Counted from the stretch's first letter, positions 10,712 through 19,877 are shown. The stretch: 64,000 nt of DNA from Prorocentrum cordatum (GCA_963575745.1 CAUYUJ010000348.1:267710-331709), one strand, 5' to 3'. Notes: generated by a model not told the origin, from the sequence alone. Translations and numbers: made by a program.

Positions 10712-10921
10712 TGACGTCGGGCTTCAGCTTCACCTTCCACATCTCGCTCAGCAGTGCCAGTGCCAGCTGCCACTGCTCGCCTTTCTCGCACGCGCTGATC
10801 CCAGCGGTGTAGCTGACGACTTCGGGCAACACCTTCGCCTCCCACATCTCGCTCAGCAGCGCCAGCGCCCGCGGCCACTGCTCGCCTGTCTTGCACGCGC
10901 TGATCCCAGCATTGTAGCTGA
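10712..10921 (-). CDS. Two tandem PPR modules (one exon)
   Basis: The minus strand is open for exactly two 35-residue motifs: SYNAGISACKTGEQWPRALA with LLSEMWEAKVLPEVV, then SYTAGISACEKGEQWQLALA with LLSEMWKVKLKPDVI. Both have the helix A and helix B patterns of P-type PPR repeats, so this is among the best preserved coding pieces of the block. The 5' edge (10,921) follows TAG; the hairpin is 13 nt beyond. Each module is phase 1 at both ends (TC...GTCA), so modules can be joined without shifting frame. After the second module the frame runs into ILSK and a stop. Expected role: organellar RNA binding. No transit peptide or full gene is visible. Confidence 0.65.
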
Positions 10922-10934
10922 CTAGGACTAACCC

Positions 10935-10950
10935 GTGGACTACCGTCCAC
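10935..10950 (-). promoter_or_regulatory. 3' splice-site hairpin, family B
   Basis: Perfect GTGGAC-TACC-GTCCAC, 13 nt from the module edge. The 75 nt to its right (plus) are nearly identical to 31,307-31,385. Confidence 0.7.
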
Positions 10951-11034
10951 GAATGCCAGAGGATTGAGCGTGCGCTCGTTGCTGCTTATTGCTTCAGGTC
11001 GCGCTGTTTGCTTGATGATCCTGACGGCGTCCAG

Positions 11035-11064
11035 AGCAGCGCTAGCAGCAGCAGCAGCAGCGCT

Positions 11065-11110
<46 letters not shown>

Positions 11111-11160
11111 CTAGCAGCGCTAGCAGCAGCAGCAGCAGCAGCAGCAGATCCAGCACCATC
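11035..11160. repeat. (AGC)n microsatellite of intron family B
   Basis: AGC triplets with a few AGCGCT interruptions, following GATCCTGACGGC and CAGAGCAGCGC as at 31,395. In family B the AGC is on the plus strand, in family A the CTG, so the two families carry the triplet in opposite orientation relative to the PPR. Confidence 0.9.
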
Positions 11161-11239
11161 GGCAGTAGCAGCAGCAACAGCTGCAGCAGCAGCTCCAGCA
11201 ACAACATAATCAACGCGGACCTCCGGGGGCCTCCCGGGG

Positions 11240-11404
11240 GCCCTCTCGTCCTCGTCCTCCTCGTCCTCGTCCTCGTCCTCGTCTTCGTCGTCGTCGTCGT
11301 GGCCGTCGTCGTGGTGGTGGTGGTCGTCGTCGTCGTCGTCGTCCACGTCGTCGTCGTCGTCCACGTCGTCGTCGTCGTCGGCGTCGTCGTCGTCGTCGTC
11401 GGCG

Positions 11405-11438
<34 letters not shown>

Positions 11439-11625
11439 GGTCGTTGTCGTCGTTCTCGCAATCGTCGCCGTCGTCGTCGTCGTCCTCGGCTTCGGCGTCG
11501 TTGTGGTCGTAGTTGTCCTCCCTGTTGCGCCATCGTCGTCGTCGTCGTCGTTGTCGTCGTCACGTCGTCGTCGTTGGCGTCGTCGTCGCGTCGTCGTTGT
11601 CGTCGAGGTCGTCGTGGGGGCCCGT
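11240..11625. repeat. (GTC)n microsatellite, interrupted
   Basis: GTC/TCG triplets with CTC and GGC variants, like 7,356-7,700. Poly-Val, poly-Ser or poly-Asp frames here are artefacts. Confidence 0.85.
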
Positions 11626-11629
11626 ATCG

Positions 11630-12010
11630 GTGGCGCGCGCCCCGTGCGCTAGTCGGCGCGTCTCGCCGCGAGCTCGGCGGCAATGCTGCGAGAAGGTCGC
11701 GGCAATGACGGCAGGCGGAAGCGCAGCTGGGTCCGGAGGCGGCGGGGAACGCGACAGTGATGGCAGGCGGCGAGGTTGGCGGCCAGAGGTGGGAAGGCCG
11801 AGAGAAGTGGGAAGGGCAGGACGGGGATAGAAAGGCAGGGGGGGCAGGGATGGAGGGGCGGCGGGGTTCAGCAGGCGGAGCAGCACGAGGCGGAGGGAGA
11901 GCAACGGCAGCAGCAGCAGCAGGGGCAGCAACAGCAGCCGCAGGACAGGGGGGGCGCGAGCGAGGGGCGGGGAGGAGGAGGGCGAGGGGGAGCGCGCGTT
12001 TGGCATGGAT
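11630..12010. other. Purine- and CAG-rich intron filler
   Basis: Imperfect GGCAGG, AGCAGC and GGAGGAGGGCGAG sequence with no gene seen. It corresponds in position to 15,300-15,389 and 34,390-34,484 in other family B copies. Confidence 0.5.
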
Positions 12011-12011
12011 G

Positions 12012-12160
12012 AAACCGTACCCCACACCTCTTGGGACACGCTCCGTGCGGGAGGGGTCCACGGAAAGGGGGCCTGGGACGTCTGCGGGTGGTCCAAGCAA
12101 GATTTGTTTGCATTCCCTCCCAGGCGATGCGTGTCCCAAGAGGTGTGTGGGGTGTGGTTT
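12012..12160. mobile_element. 149-bp inverted-repeat element (MITE-like), copy 1
   Basis: The ends are inverted repeats of about 30 bp: left AAACC-GTACCCCACA followed by CCTCTTGGGACACGC; right GCGTGTCCCAAGAGG followed by TGTGTGGGGTGTGGTTT. A second full copy is at 15,390-15,540 and a half copy at 34,485-34,595. No coding capacity. A foldback/MITE element or a structured intron part are the two readings. Confidence 0.65.
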
Positions 12161-12639
12161 TTGTTCCAATCAGGGGCGATGCTCCGAAGCAGGAAGGCCC
12201 AGGGCACGCTGGCTGCGCAAGGGTGGATGGGCCGACGTGTCCTGAGGAACACGCGAAGGGGCCACGCTCTTGGGGGGAAGGGGCGGTCATGCCTGAGAGG
12301 TCCTGGAGGGGCGTTTTGGGGAGAAGTGGCGCCAGTGTGCCCAGATGCCTCCGTAGGGTGAGAGCCGATGGACGCGGTGGGGAGACTGCTGCGCGGCGTT
12401 TATGTATGCCCGGTTGGGGCATGGCGCCTTCGGGGGGCCTCTGGAGCGCGTGCTGGGGACTGAACGGGTCTCGCACGGCATACTGATGTTTTAAAGCTGC
12501 GTCTCATCCCCTTCCTCCTGTCCAGCCTGCTGCTTGTCGTGCCAGCAGTGCCGCGTGCTGTAGCAGGCTGTTCCCAGCGGAGGCATCGGGGAAGCGGCGG
12601 GGGGGCCCTCCGATACCCGGGAGGGGGTCCTCGTGGGGT

Positions 12640-13265
12640 TCTGTGGGAGCCTCTGGAGAGCCTCTGGGAGCCTCTTGAGAGCTCTTGGGAGCGCCTCTGA
12701 AGCCTTCCTTCTGGGAGCCTCTGGAGAGCGCCCGGGAGCCTCTTGGGAGCGCGTCCGGGGCCTTCTGGGGGCCTCTCGGGGGCGTCTTGGAGCCTTGCTG
12801 GCCGTGGAGGGGCCCGGAGGGGGGGGAAGCGCTCCGAACTGGACCCTCTTGGGCGTCCCTTGGGGCCGTCTCGGGGGGTTCTTGGGCCGTCTTGGGAGCC
12901 CCGGGAGCTCGATCGGGGGCCTCTGGGGCCGTCTTGGGGACTCTCTTGGAGGCCCCCCAGGGAGCATGGGCCCGACTCCGGACGCCCGCGGTGCCATGGT
13001 GGGCGTCTTGGGGCGGGCGGGAGGAGCACCAATTGAAACGTCAAAAAACCGATCGAGAAAATCAATAGTTTTGCGGCCTCGGGGCCCTCGTGGGGTCCCC
13101 TGGGAGCTCCGTGGAAGCTCGTGGGGGCCCTCCGAGCCCGTCCTGGGGCCCTCTCGGGCTAGCTGGAGAGCTCCCGGGAGACTCTCGAGGCCTCATGGGC
13201 CGTCCCGGGGCTGTCCCGGGCCAGGACGGCGTCACCCCACGGGCGGGGCCCCCGGGGCGCCGCCG
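12640..13265. repeat. G-rich tract, duplicated at 31,480-32,070
   Basis: CCTCTGGGAGCCTCTTGAGA-type repeats aligning along their whole length with 31,480-32,070, including the core ACGTCAAAAAACCGATCGAG and GGGGCGCCGCCGCGGGTGACC. This is a direct duplicate 18.8 kb apart. The stretch 12,161-12,639 before it has no recognised gene. Confidence 0.8.
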
Positions 13266-13271
13266 CGGGTG

Positions 13272-13322
13272 ACCATCGCTCGCCCTTGTCGCACGCGCAA
13301 ATGCCCGGTATTGTAGTGTAGA
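13272..13322 (-). pseudogene. Decayed PPR module
   Basis: Minus strand YNTG then, one base out of frame, CACDKGERW: the start of the PPR consensus (YNAGISACEKGEQW) with a 1-nt insertion. It sits directly against TAG and the hairpin, as intact modules do. A near-identical decayed copy is at 32,078. Confidence 0.65.
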
Positions 13323-13335
13323 CTAGGTCTGGCCC

Positions 13336-13350
13336 GTGGACTACGTCCAC
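13336..13350 (-). promoter_or_regulatory. 3' splice-site hairpin, family A
   Basis: Perfect GTGGAC-TAC-GTCCAC, 13 nt from the decayed module edge. Followed (plus) by the family A block with ATTGTGGACGTGCTGCCGAA and CGCGCATGCTATTGTGTG. Confidence 0.7.
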
Positions 13351-13555
13351 GAAATCTGCACTGATTGACACGTCATTGTGGACGTGCTGCCGAAATGTTG
13401 AAATGACAACTCGGGGCTCGGTCCTCACATTCCGCGCATGCTATTGTGTGTTGCTGCTTGCTTGCTAACGCTGGTGCGCCGCTGCTGCGTTCTGTTGCTG
13501 CTAGTGTCTGCAGGGTGCTGCTGATGGCCAGTTCTGGTTGGTGCGTGCTGCTGAC

Positions 13556-13602
13556 TGCTGCTGCTTGCTGCTGCTGCTGCTGCTGCTGCTGCTGTGTGCT
13601 GC

Positions 13603-13643
<41 letters not shown>

Positions 13644-13656
13644 CTGCTGCTTCTGC

Positions 13657-13725
<69 letters not shown>

Positions 13726-13728
13726 CTG
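13556..13728. repeat. (CTG)n microsatellite
   Basis: About 170 bp of CTG with CTTCTG interruptions; the longest CTG block in the window. Preceded by TGCAGGGTGCTGCTGATGGC, as near 27,020. Confidence 0.9.
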
Positions 13729-13739
13729 CTTCGTGCTGC

Positions 13740-13850
13740 ATACTGCGATCAGCAAAAAGCGAGGAGCGAGAAGGGAGGAACGACGGCCGAGTACGGATTG
13801 GCGAGGAGGGAGGAGGGAGAGCCGAGGAGTGAGGAGGCGAGAGAGGGGAG
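13740..13850. repeat. Purine-rich GCGAGGAGCGAGAAGG tract
   Basis: Follows the CTG block and leads into the G-rich tract, as in the other family A copies. Confidence 0.7.
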
Positions 13851-13854
13851 AGAC

Positions 13855-14360
13855 CGCTTGGAGGTCTTTTGAGGCCTCGTAAGGGGAGGCCTCTCGGGAT
13901 GTCTCTCGGGGGCCTCTTGTGTCCGTCTTGGGGGGCGTCTTTTGCATGGAGCCCTCTCAGGCCTCCTGGAGCCATCTGGGCGGCCTCTGGGGCCACAGGG
14001 AGCTGTTTTGACGGGGTCTGGGAAGGTTCGGGGGGGGGAAGGCATCTGGGCCATCTTGGTACGTTCCCGGGCCGGCTCGGGCCCGTCTTGGGGCCTGGAG
14101 GCCCTGTCAGAGGTTCCCTTTTTCAGCCGTCTTGGGGAGCGCTGGGGGGCCCCTGGGACCGTCAGGAGGCCCTCTTGGGCCGCCTTGTGGCGTTCTCGGG
14201 TTCTCCTGGAGCTCTTCGGGGCCGTCCTGGAGCCCTCTTGGGCGGGGCAGCGCCTCTCTTGGCACGCTTTGGAGCTCCGTTGGGGCGATGTCGGGCCGTG
14301 TAGGAGCACTCCTGGGGCGCCGAAGAGCGCGCCGGGGCCTGCCGGTCCGATTTGTAGCCA
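13855..14360. repeat. CTTGGGGCC-type G-rich tract
   Basis: Phased G-rich repeats, ending in a decayed PPR module. Confidence 0.75.
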
Positions 14361-14362
14361 CG

Positions 14363-14412
14363 CGAATCCTGGAATCCTTCTGGCACGCGGCGCTCCTGGC
14401 ATTGTAGAGATG
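14363..14412 (-). pseudogene. Decayed PPR module
   Basis: Minus strand LYNARSAACQKDSRIR resembles SYNAGISACEKGEQW. The closest relative in the window is SYNARGTACQRENVSK at 27,870. It ends in the TC-TCTAC-AAT form typical of decayed modules. Confidence 0.5.
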
Positions 14413-14439
14413 ATGATGATGTTGATCAGCTGATCACAC

Positions 14440-14537
14440 TGATCATGCTAATCAGCACCCACATCTCGCTGATCAGCGCCAGAGCCCGCTGCCACCGATC
14501 GCCCTTCTCGCACGCGCAGGTTCCAGCCATGTAGGAG
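14440..14537 (-). CDS. PPR module, diverged end
   Basis: Minus strand SYMAGTCACEKGDRWQRALA then LISEMW, followed by VLISMISVIS in place of EAKLEPNVI. Both helices are kept; the inter-motif loop has been replaced by a GATCAGC-rich stretch. The acceptor-like TAG is at 14,538-14,540, and the hairpin is 16 nt away here rather than 13. Confidence 0.5.
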
Positions 14538-14553
14538 CTACAAGGGCTGACCC

Positions 14554-14568
14554 GTGGACTGCGTCCAC
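14554..14568 (-). promoter_or_regulatory. 3' splice-site hairpin
   Basis: Perfect GTGGAC-TGC-GTCCAC beside a PPR module (16-nt spacing). Confidence 0.65.
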
Positions 14569-14689
14569 TTTCGGGGTGACGCGTGTGGGGGCCTCTGCGA
14601 GTGTCATTGCAACGTGGGGCTCGACCATCACGTGCCGCCGTCGTCGCCGTCATCGTCGGCGTCGTTGTCGTCGCCGCCGCGATGGGCCG

Positions 14690-14892
14690 TCGGAGCGGCC
14701 TCTTGAGCGGCTCGGAGCGCCCCTGGGGCCGTCGGCGTGGCCTCTGGAGCGGCTCGGAGCCGTCTTGGGGTCGTCGGGGCGCCTTCTTGAGCGGCACGGA
14801 GCCGTCTTTGGGCCGCCGGGGCGGCCTCTGGAGCGTCTTGGAGCAGTCGTGGGGCCGTCGGGGCGCCCTCTTCAGCGGCTCGGAGCCGCCGT
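14690..14892. repeat. GGCCGTCGGGGCGGCCTC repeat
   Basis: A GC-richer variant of the tract with units of about 55-60 bp built on CTCGGAGCCGTCTTGGG. A (GTC) rich patch precedes it at 14,635-14,680. Confidence 0.7.
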
Positions 14893-14895
14893 AAG

Positions 14896-14950
14896 CCATT
14901 CGGTGCAGAAACCCTTCTCGCACGCACTGTTCTTGGTGTTGTAGAAGAGA
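14896..14950 (-). pseudogene. Decayed PPR module
   Basis: Minus strand LFYNTKNSACEKGFCTEW, a diverged PPR start sharing the odd EKGxCTEW ending with 2,637. It lies directly against TAG (14,951-14,953). Confidence 0.6.
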
Positions 14951-14963
14951 CTAAGTCTGAACC

Positions 14964-14979
14964 GTGGACTGCCGTCCAC
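14964..14979 (-). promoter_or_regulatory. 3' splice-site hairpin, family B
   Basis: Perfect GTGGAC-TGCC-GTCCAC, 13 nt from the module edge; its flank matches 34,185-34,270. Confidence 0.7.
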
Positions 14980-15109
14980 GAGTGCCAGTGGTCAGAGTGC
15001 CGCTGATGCTGCTCATTGCTTCAGGGTGCGCTGTTTGCATGATGGCTCTGAGGGAGCCCTGAGCAGCCCTAGCGTAGCAGATCCATGGGCATGGGCAGTA
15101 GCAACAGTA

Positions 15110-15296
15110 GCTCCTCCCCCTCTTCCTCTTCCTCCTCCTCCTCCCTCCTCCTCCTCCTCCTCCTCTCTCCTCCCTCCTCCTCCTCTCCTCCACGTGCTTG
15201 GCCCGTCCTCGCCTCCCTGCTCGTGCTGGTCCTCCTCCTCCTCCTCCTCCTCCTCCTCCTCCTCCTCCTCCTCCTCCTCCTCCTTCTCCCCCTCCA
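15110..15296. repeat. (CCT)n microsatellite
   Basis: TCC/CCT triplets, broken at 15,185-15,225. Occupies the place of the AGC run in other family B copies. Confidence 0.85.
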
Positions 15297-15389
15297 GAAA
15301 ATCGTGCGGCTCCGACTCCGCGGACAGGAGCGCCTGTGGCGGAGGAGGGCGACGACGTGGAGGAGAAGGAGGAGGCCCAAGACGAGCGG

Positions 15390-15540
15390 AAACAGCCACA
15401 CCCCACACCTCTTGGGACACGCTCGGCGCGGGAAGGGGTGCAGCAACAGCGTTCCCGGGTGCCCTCGGCTGCATCGGACAGCTATATTCTGTACCCTCTC
15501 CCATGCGAGGTGTCCCACGAGGTGTGGTGTGTGGCTGTTT
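15390..15540. mobile_element. 151-bp inverted-repeat element (MITE-like), copy 2
   Basis: Ends: AAACAGCCACACCCCACACC with TCTTGGGACACGC on the left, and the inverse GGTGTCCCACGAGGTGTGG with TGTGTGGCTGTTT on the right. Same family as 12,012-12,160. The right half is shared with 34,485-34,595, where the left half is missing. Confidence 0.65.
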
Positions 15541-15691
15541 TACTTCACCTGGTGTTTCTAGGATGGGCAATTTGGAGGGAGCTGCTGGAGGCCTTCCTCG
15601 AGCCTGTGGGGTATGGTTGTTTCAATGGTTTGGAGCCTTCCAGGATCGCGCGAGAGCCATTTCGAGGGAATTGAAGGAGGCTGTCCGGGAG

Positions 15692-16230
15692 CTTCTGGAG
15701 AGTGTTCCGGAGGCCGCCTGGGAGCTTCTGGGGCGTTTCTTGGGGGCTCGCTGGCAGTGGGGGTGGCGGGAGGGGCGTGGAGCGCTACAGAGTTGGCCCT
15801 GTTGGGCCTCCCTTTGGGCAGTCTTGGGTGGCAGTTCGGCCGTCTTGAGAGTCCCCACAACCGACTTGAAGGTCTCCGGGGCCGCCGTAGGTGCTCTCTT
15901 GGGAGTTCCCTGGGCGCCCTCCAAACGAATCGGGAGGCTTCTCAGGGCGGGTTGGGCGTCTTATGGCTAGAGAAGCGTTCGCAAGGGAAAGTAGAACATG
16001 CCGGGATCATATCAATCATTGTGCGCCTTCATGGCACTCTCGGAGGCCATTGGGGAGCCTAGTGGAGCCCGATGGGGGCCTTCCTGGGCCGTCAGAGAGG
16101 CCTCCTGCGCTGCAGAGGAGTGCTCTGGGCGCCTTCTGGGGCACTCGTGGGGCTCCCCTGGGCCAGGCCGCTCCACGAGCGGAGCCGCGGAGGTGCCGCC
16201 GCCGCGGGCCCGGCGCGCGCAAGCAATGTG
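15692..16230. repeat. Segmental duplicate, right copy (partner 1-545)
   Basis: Co-linear with the first 545 bases of the window; lies between the MITE-like element and a PPR module. Confidence 0.7.
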
Positions 16231-16267
16231 TCCGTCTGGCATGCGCTGGGCCCAGAATTGCGGTGTA

Positions 16268-16377
16268 GATGGCGTCGTGCTTCAGCTCCACCTCCCACAT
16301 CTCTCTCAGCAGCGCCAGTGCCAGCTGCCACTGCTCGCCCTTCACGCACGCGCTGACCCCAGCGCTGTAGCTGATGA
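16268..16377 (-). CDS. PPR module
   Basis: Minus strand SYSAGVSACVKGEQWQLALA then LLREMWEVELKHDAIY, one complete 35-residue motif with a conservative helix pattern. It continues into a second, decayed start (ILGPAHARR). The edge follows TAG (16,378-16,380), with an extra TCA before TCAGC; the hairpin is 13 nt on. Probably an RNA-binding repeat of an organelle-targeted protein; the rest of the gene is not assembled here. Confidence 0.6.
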
Positions 16378-16390
16378 CTAGGGTTGACCC

Positions 16391-16405
16391 GTGGACTCCG
16401 TCCAC
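16391..16405 (-). promoter_or_regulatory. 3' splice-site hairpin
   Basis: Perfect GTGGAC-TCC-GTCCAC, 13 nt from the module edge, extended by one outer pair (C/G). Confidence 0.7.
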
Positions 16406-16410
16406 GGTAA

Positions 16411-16500
16411 GCTGCCACGAAGTGGCAAGTTTGGCTACATAGGCGCTTCCAAAAAGGCAGGGGGCGGCGGTGATTCGACGTAGACGTCTTTGACGGACAT
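16411..16500 (-). other. Conserved PPR-flanking segment (RRITAAPCL)
   Basis: The minus strand reads RRLRRITAAPCLFGSAYVAK, similar to RRCLQRITVAPCLLESP at 30,985-31,067 at both DNA and peptide level. Here it lies 5' of the PPR module; there it lies 3'. It may be a shuffled exon or part of a repeat. Confidence 0.45.
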
Positions 16501-16699
16501 GCGACGACATGTTCGCTGTTTGGGACAGGTTGTAAGGAAGAAAGCGATGTGCCTAGAATGCTGACACAACCACGCCCCGAACACAAGGCGTAATCCCTGT
16601 AGCGCGGGACCATGACGTCGCTGGTGTGGTCGACGCACGGCGCGGTGGACCTCTTCCTCCTCGTTCTCCTTCCCTCGTCTGTCTCTCCATCTTAGCCTT

Positions 16700-17425
16700 C
16701 ACCCCGCTCTTGGAACCGTTTCGGGCCGTTTTGGGGGCGAGTTTGGCGGTTCTCCTGGGCGGTCCCCTCGTCCGCCCCCTCGCTTCGAGGCAGTTTTGAA
16801 GCCCCGTGGGACCTCTTGGAGACCTCTTTTGGGCTCCTGGGGGCCTCTTGGGCCTCTCTGGGCCCGTCTATCGCGCCCCTTGGGCTGTCTTGGGGCCCCC
16901 TAGGGCCTTCTTGGGCGGTCCTCGGGCCGTCTTGGAGCCGTCTTGGGCCGCTCTTCGGGCCATCATGGGGTCCCGTTGGCCTGTCTTGGGCGCCTCTAGG
17001 GCCGTCCTGGGGCCGCCTTGGACCGTCCTGGGGCCCTCTTGGACCGTCTTGGGGTCCTCTTGGGGACCTCTTCGACCGTCTTGGAGCGGTCTTGGATGCC
17101 TCTGGGGGGGGTTCGGAGCGTCGGGAAGCCGAAAAAGCGAGGAAGCAAAAAACCTCTGGAAAAAACAAATGGAAATCAACGATTTGGGCCTCTCGGGGCT
17201 CTCTTGGGAGGCCTCTTGGGAGGCCTATTGGGCCGTCTTGGGGAGCTCTTGGGCCGTCTTGGGCCAATCTTGAGCGTCTTGGCCGGATCATTGCGCGTCT
17301 CGGGGCCCTCTTGGGCCGCCTTCGGGGCATCTTGAGCGGCTCGGAGTCGTCGTTGGGCCGTCGGGGCGGCCTCCGGAGCATCTCGGAGCCGTCCTGGGGC
17401 CGCCGAGAGCCCCCAGGCTCTTCCC
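16700..17425. repeat. CTTGGGGCC-type G-rich tract
   Basis: Clear 10-11-bp phasing of TCTTGGG. The A-rich core at 17,120-17,190 (GAAAAAGCGAGGAAGC, TCAACGATTTGGGCC) matches the core at 21,112-21,172. Confidence 0.85.
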
Positions 17426-17431
17426 GACCCT

Positions 17432-17487
17432 TTTCCGCACGCACGTGCTCCTGCAATGCACGTGCTCCTGCGATGTAGTAGAGAAAA
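17432..17487 (-). pseudogene. Decayed PPR module with internal 18-nt duplication
   Basis: Minus strand FLYYIAGARA then a repeat of GCAGGAGCACGTGCAT-like sequence and AEKGREE; the SAC part was duplicated and scrambled. Abuts TAG at 17,488-17,490. Confidence 0.45.
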
Positions 17488-17500
17488 CTAGTGTGAACCC

Positions 17501-17515
17501 GTGGATAAAATCCAC
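17501..17515 (-). promoter_or_regulatory. 3' splice-site hairpin, covarying variant
   Basis: GTGGAT-AAA-ATCCAC. The sixth stem pair is T-A instead of the C-G of families A/B, so both sides changed together. 13 nt from the module edge. Confidence 0.7.
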
Positions 17516-17604
17516 GGCGTGCTGAGCCTGGGACTCGCACACCGTAGGTAACCAGCTCGTCGACGTTGAACAGCTCTGGCGTCCCTTGGGCGGTATAGGC
17601 GACC

Positions 17605-17960
17605 TTCGGAGGCACATGTGACGGTCACGTTTGAGGGCAATGGTTGGGGGCTGTGTGGGGGCCACGTTTGGGGGCGCCTGGGGGCTACGCGTGGGGGTGA
17701 CGTTCGGGGGCCACGCTTACTGACGCGGTAGGGGCGACCTTCGCAGGCTTTATGTGGGGGCCGCCTTTGGGGGTCCCGTTTGGGGGCCACGTGGGGCCGA
17801 CGTTTACAGGCCACGTCTGGGGGCCACCCCGGAAACCGGGGGCACTGACCTGGAAGCGTGAAAAGAGATGGGTTTTTTCTAGTCGCGCCGGGCCTAGGCG
17901 CGATTAGCAAAAACACAAAAAGGTTTTCAGGCACACTCAGAGTGAGGGGGGCACATTTGC
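17605..17960. repeat. Family C intron repeat, copy 1
   Basis: TTGGGGGCCACGTTTGGGGG-type sequence, then GGGGCACTGACCTGGAAGCG and a stem-loop CTAGTCGCGC/GCGCGATTAG. Co-linear with 20,228-20,590; the 3' third is also present at 19,878-19,995. Confidence 0.8.
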
Positions 17961-17964
17961 GGGC

Positions 17965-18600
17965 CTCGGTTGGGGGCCGCGCAGGGAGGTCTTGGGGCCA
18001 TCTTGGGGGTCTCGGGCCGTCTCGGAGGTCGCTTTGGGCCCTCTTGGGCGGCACCTTGGGCCCTTCTGGGGGCGTCTTGAGGCCATTTTGGGGTCTCGGG
18101 CCGTTTCGGAGGTCGCTTTGGGCCCAATCGGGCAGGGTCTGGGGCCTGGTTGGGGCTGACTTGGGAGTCACTTGAAGCTCTCTTGGGCCGTCTTAGGGCC
18201 CTCTTGGGCCGTCTACGGGCCTTCTCGGGCCGTCTCGGGGCCCTCCTGGGACCCTCTTGGACCGCGCAGGGGCGATGTGGGAAGCCCCCTGGGGCCATCC
18301 TGGGCCGTTGTGGTCCCGAAGTGGCGGGATCAGGAAAACCCTTGAAACCTTCGGAAAACGGATAAGTTTTGCCCGTTGGCGCCGTCCAGGCAGTCCTCGG
18401 GGGCCGTCTCTGAGGCCTTTTGGGGCCGTCAGGGGGCTTCGGTCGGGTCGGCTTCGGCCCTTGTGGGTGTCTGTGAGGCCGTCTTGGGGCGATCTGGGAA
18501 TCCTGGATCAGTCCGCGAGCGGTCCGGGGGCCTCCCGGGCCCGTCGGGCAGCGGCCCGGAGGCTCTCTGGGCGGCCCGCGAGCTCTCTGGGCGGCCCGGG
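17965..18600. repeat. CTTGGGGCC-type G-rich tract
   Basis: Phased repeats with a core at about 18,315-18,370 (AGGAAAACCCTTGAAACC). The last 100 nt (GATCTGGGAATCCTGGATCA onward) is nearly identical to 21,329-21,496. Confidence 0.8.
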
Positions 18601-18602
18601 GC

Positions 18603-18655
18603 GCTGCCACTGCTTGACCTTTTCGCAAGCGCTTCGCCCGGAATTGTAGTACAGA
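18603..18655 (-). pseudogene. Decayed PPR module
   Basis: Minus strand LYYNSGRSACEKVKQWQRP, near-identical to 21,428-21,496. It abuts an acceptor-like TAG (18,656-18,658) but has no hairpin next to it. It begins TCT-GTACTAC, so a GT follows TAG after only three bases. Confidence 0.6.
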
Positions 18656-18704
18656 CTAGTGTGTACTCGTGCTTGCTGCCACTGGCGGAGATGGCCCAAA
18701 GTGG

Positions 18705-18890
18705 GTCCAAATGGCGTCGAAAACCTGCCCTATGATGATAGGGCAGGGCCGAGGCCCGCCAAAATACCCCATGAAGCCCCAAAGATGGCCCGAAATGATC
18801 GCCGATAGGAACCTGAGATGGCCCAAAGGGGACCAAAATCGCATCGAAAACCTGCCCTATCATGATAGGGCAGGGCCGAGACCCGCCAAA
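18705..18890. repeat. 127-bp tandem repeat carrying long palindromes
   Basis: Two units share TCGAAAACCTGCCCTAT and AGGGCAGGGCCGAG. Each centres on an inverted repeat: 18,724-18,747 (10-bp arms, 4-nt loop) and 18,851-18,874 (a perfect 24-bp palindrome of CCTGCCCTATCA and its complement). The 190 bp to the right is unassigned. Confidence 0.8.
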
Positions 18891-19079
18891 AGACCTCCGG
18901 GGCCTGTTTCAAAAACCTCCCAAAGCTGTGAACCCCCCCGAGGCAAACGATTCTGGGCCACCAGAAGAGCGAAACACGGCATGACCTCAAAATGCCGCGG
19001 AGAGGTCTCCAGACCGACAAAACGGGCGAGGGATTTTGGGCCAAATGGAACGCCGAACACGCATCAGAGCCCCATGGTG

Positions 19080-19705
19080 CGATGGGAGCCGTTTTGGGAC
19101 CGTCTGTGGCCGTCTTAGGCCGTCTTGGGCTGCTGTTGGCGCCGTCTTCGGTGCTTCTTGGGCCGTGATCTTGGGGACTCTGGGGATCGTTTAGGAGCCT
19201 CTCAGTTCTTTCGGCCTCCTGGAAGCCTCCTGTGGCCCTCTGGGGCTGTCTCGGGTGCCCCTTGCTCCGCATGGAGTCTGTCCGTGGCCGTCTGGGGGTT
19301 GTTGTCTGGGGCCGTCTTGGACGTCTCTGGAGCAGTCTGGGCCCCCCCTGGGGGTCGTCCAGGGCCGTCCTTGGCCGCTCTTGAGGCTGTCTTGGGTGCC
19401 CCGTGAGCCGCCAGGGGCGCCTCAGGAGCCGTCCTGGGGCCATCTTGGGCCCCTGTATGGCCGTTTTGGACGCTATGAAGCGGGCAAGCCCAGGAACTGC
19501 CAAAATGAACTACTTCCAAACGAAATGGGACGATTTTTCGGTGTTCGGGCTCTCTTGGGGCTCGTCGTGGAGCCCACTTGGAGCGTTTGGGAAGCCTCGG
19601 ACCGTCTTCGGCCGTCTGGGGGCCCTCTTGGGGGCCTCCTCGTGCGTCTCGGAAAGCTCTTGGGCCATCTTGGGCCATCTCGGAGCGCCGGTCCGGCCAT
19701 TGTAG
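19080..19705. repeat. CTTGGGGCC-type G-rich tract
   Basis: Phased repeats with a core at 19,480-19,545 (CAAAATGAACTACTTCC, GGGACGATTTTTCGG). Confidence 0.8.
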
Positions 19706-19711
19706 GAGAGA

Positions 19712-19816
19712 TGACGTCGGGCAACACCTTCGCCTCCCACATCTGGCTCAGCAGCGCCAGCGCCCGCTGCCACTGCTCGCCCTTTTCGCACGCGCTGATC
19801 CCAGCGCTGTAACTGA
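19712..19816 (-). CDS. PPR module, complete
   Basis: Exactly 105 nt on the minus strand: SYSAGISACEKGEQWQRALA then LLSQMWEAKVLPDVI, an almost consensus motif. The 5' edge follows TAG (19,817-19,819), with the hairpin 13 nt on. The 3' edge is followed by TCTCCTACAATGGCCGG, the beginning of a decayed next module. Phase-1 boundaries on both sides. Likely a real or only recently dead RNA-binding repeat. Confidence 0.65.
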
Positions 19817-19829
19817 CTAGTGTGAACCC

Positions 19830-19842
19830 GTGGAAAATCCAC
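19830..19842 (-). promoter_or_regulatory. 3' splice-site hairpin, family D
   Basis: CCGTGGA-AAA-TCCACGG (stem 7 bp counting the flanking CC/GG), 13 nt from the module edge. Its flank (GGCCAGCAGGTCC, GAACGCG) matches 32,163-32,200. Confidence 0.7.
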
Positions 19843-19877
19843 GGCCAGCAGGTCCAGGCATTGGTCCCGAACGCGCA

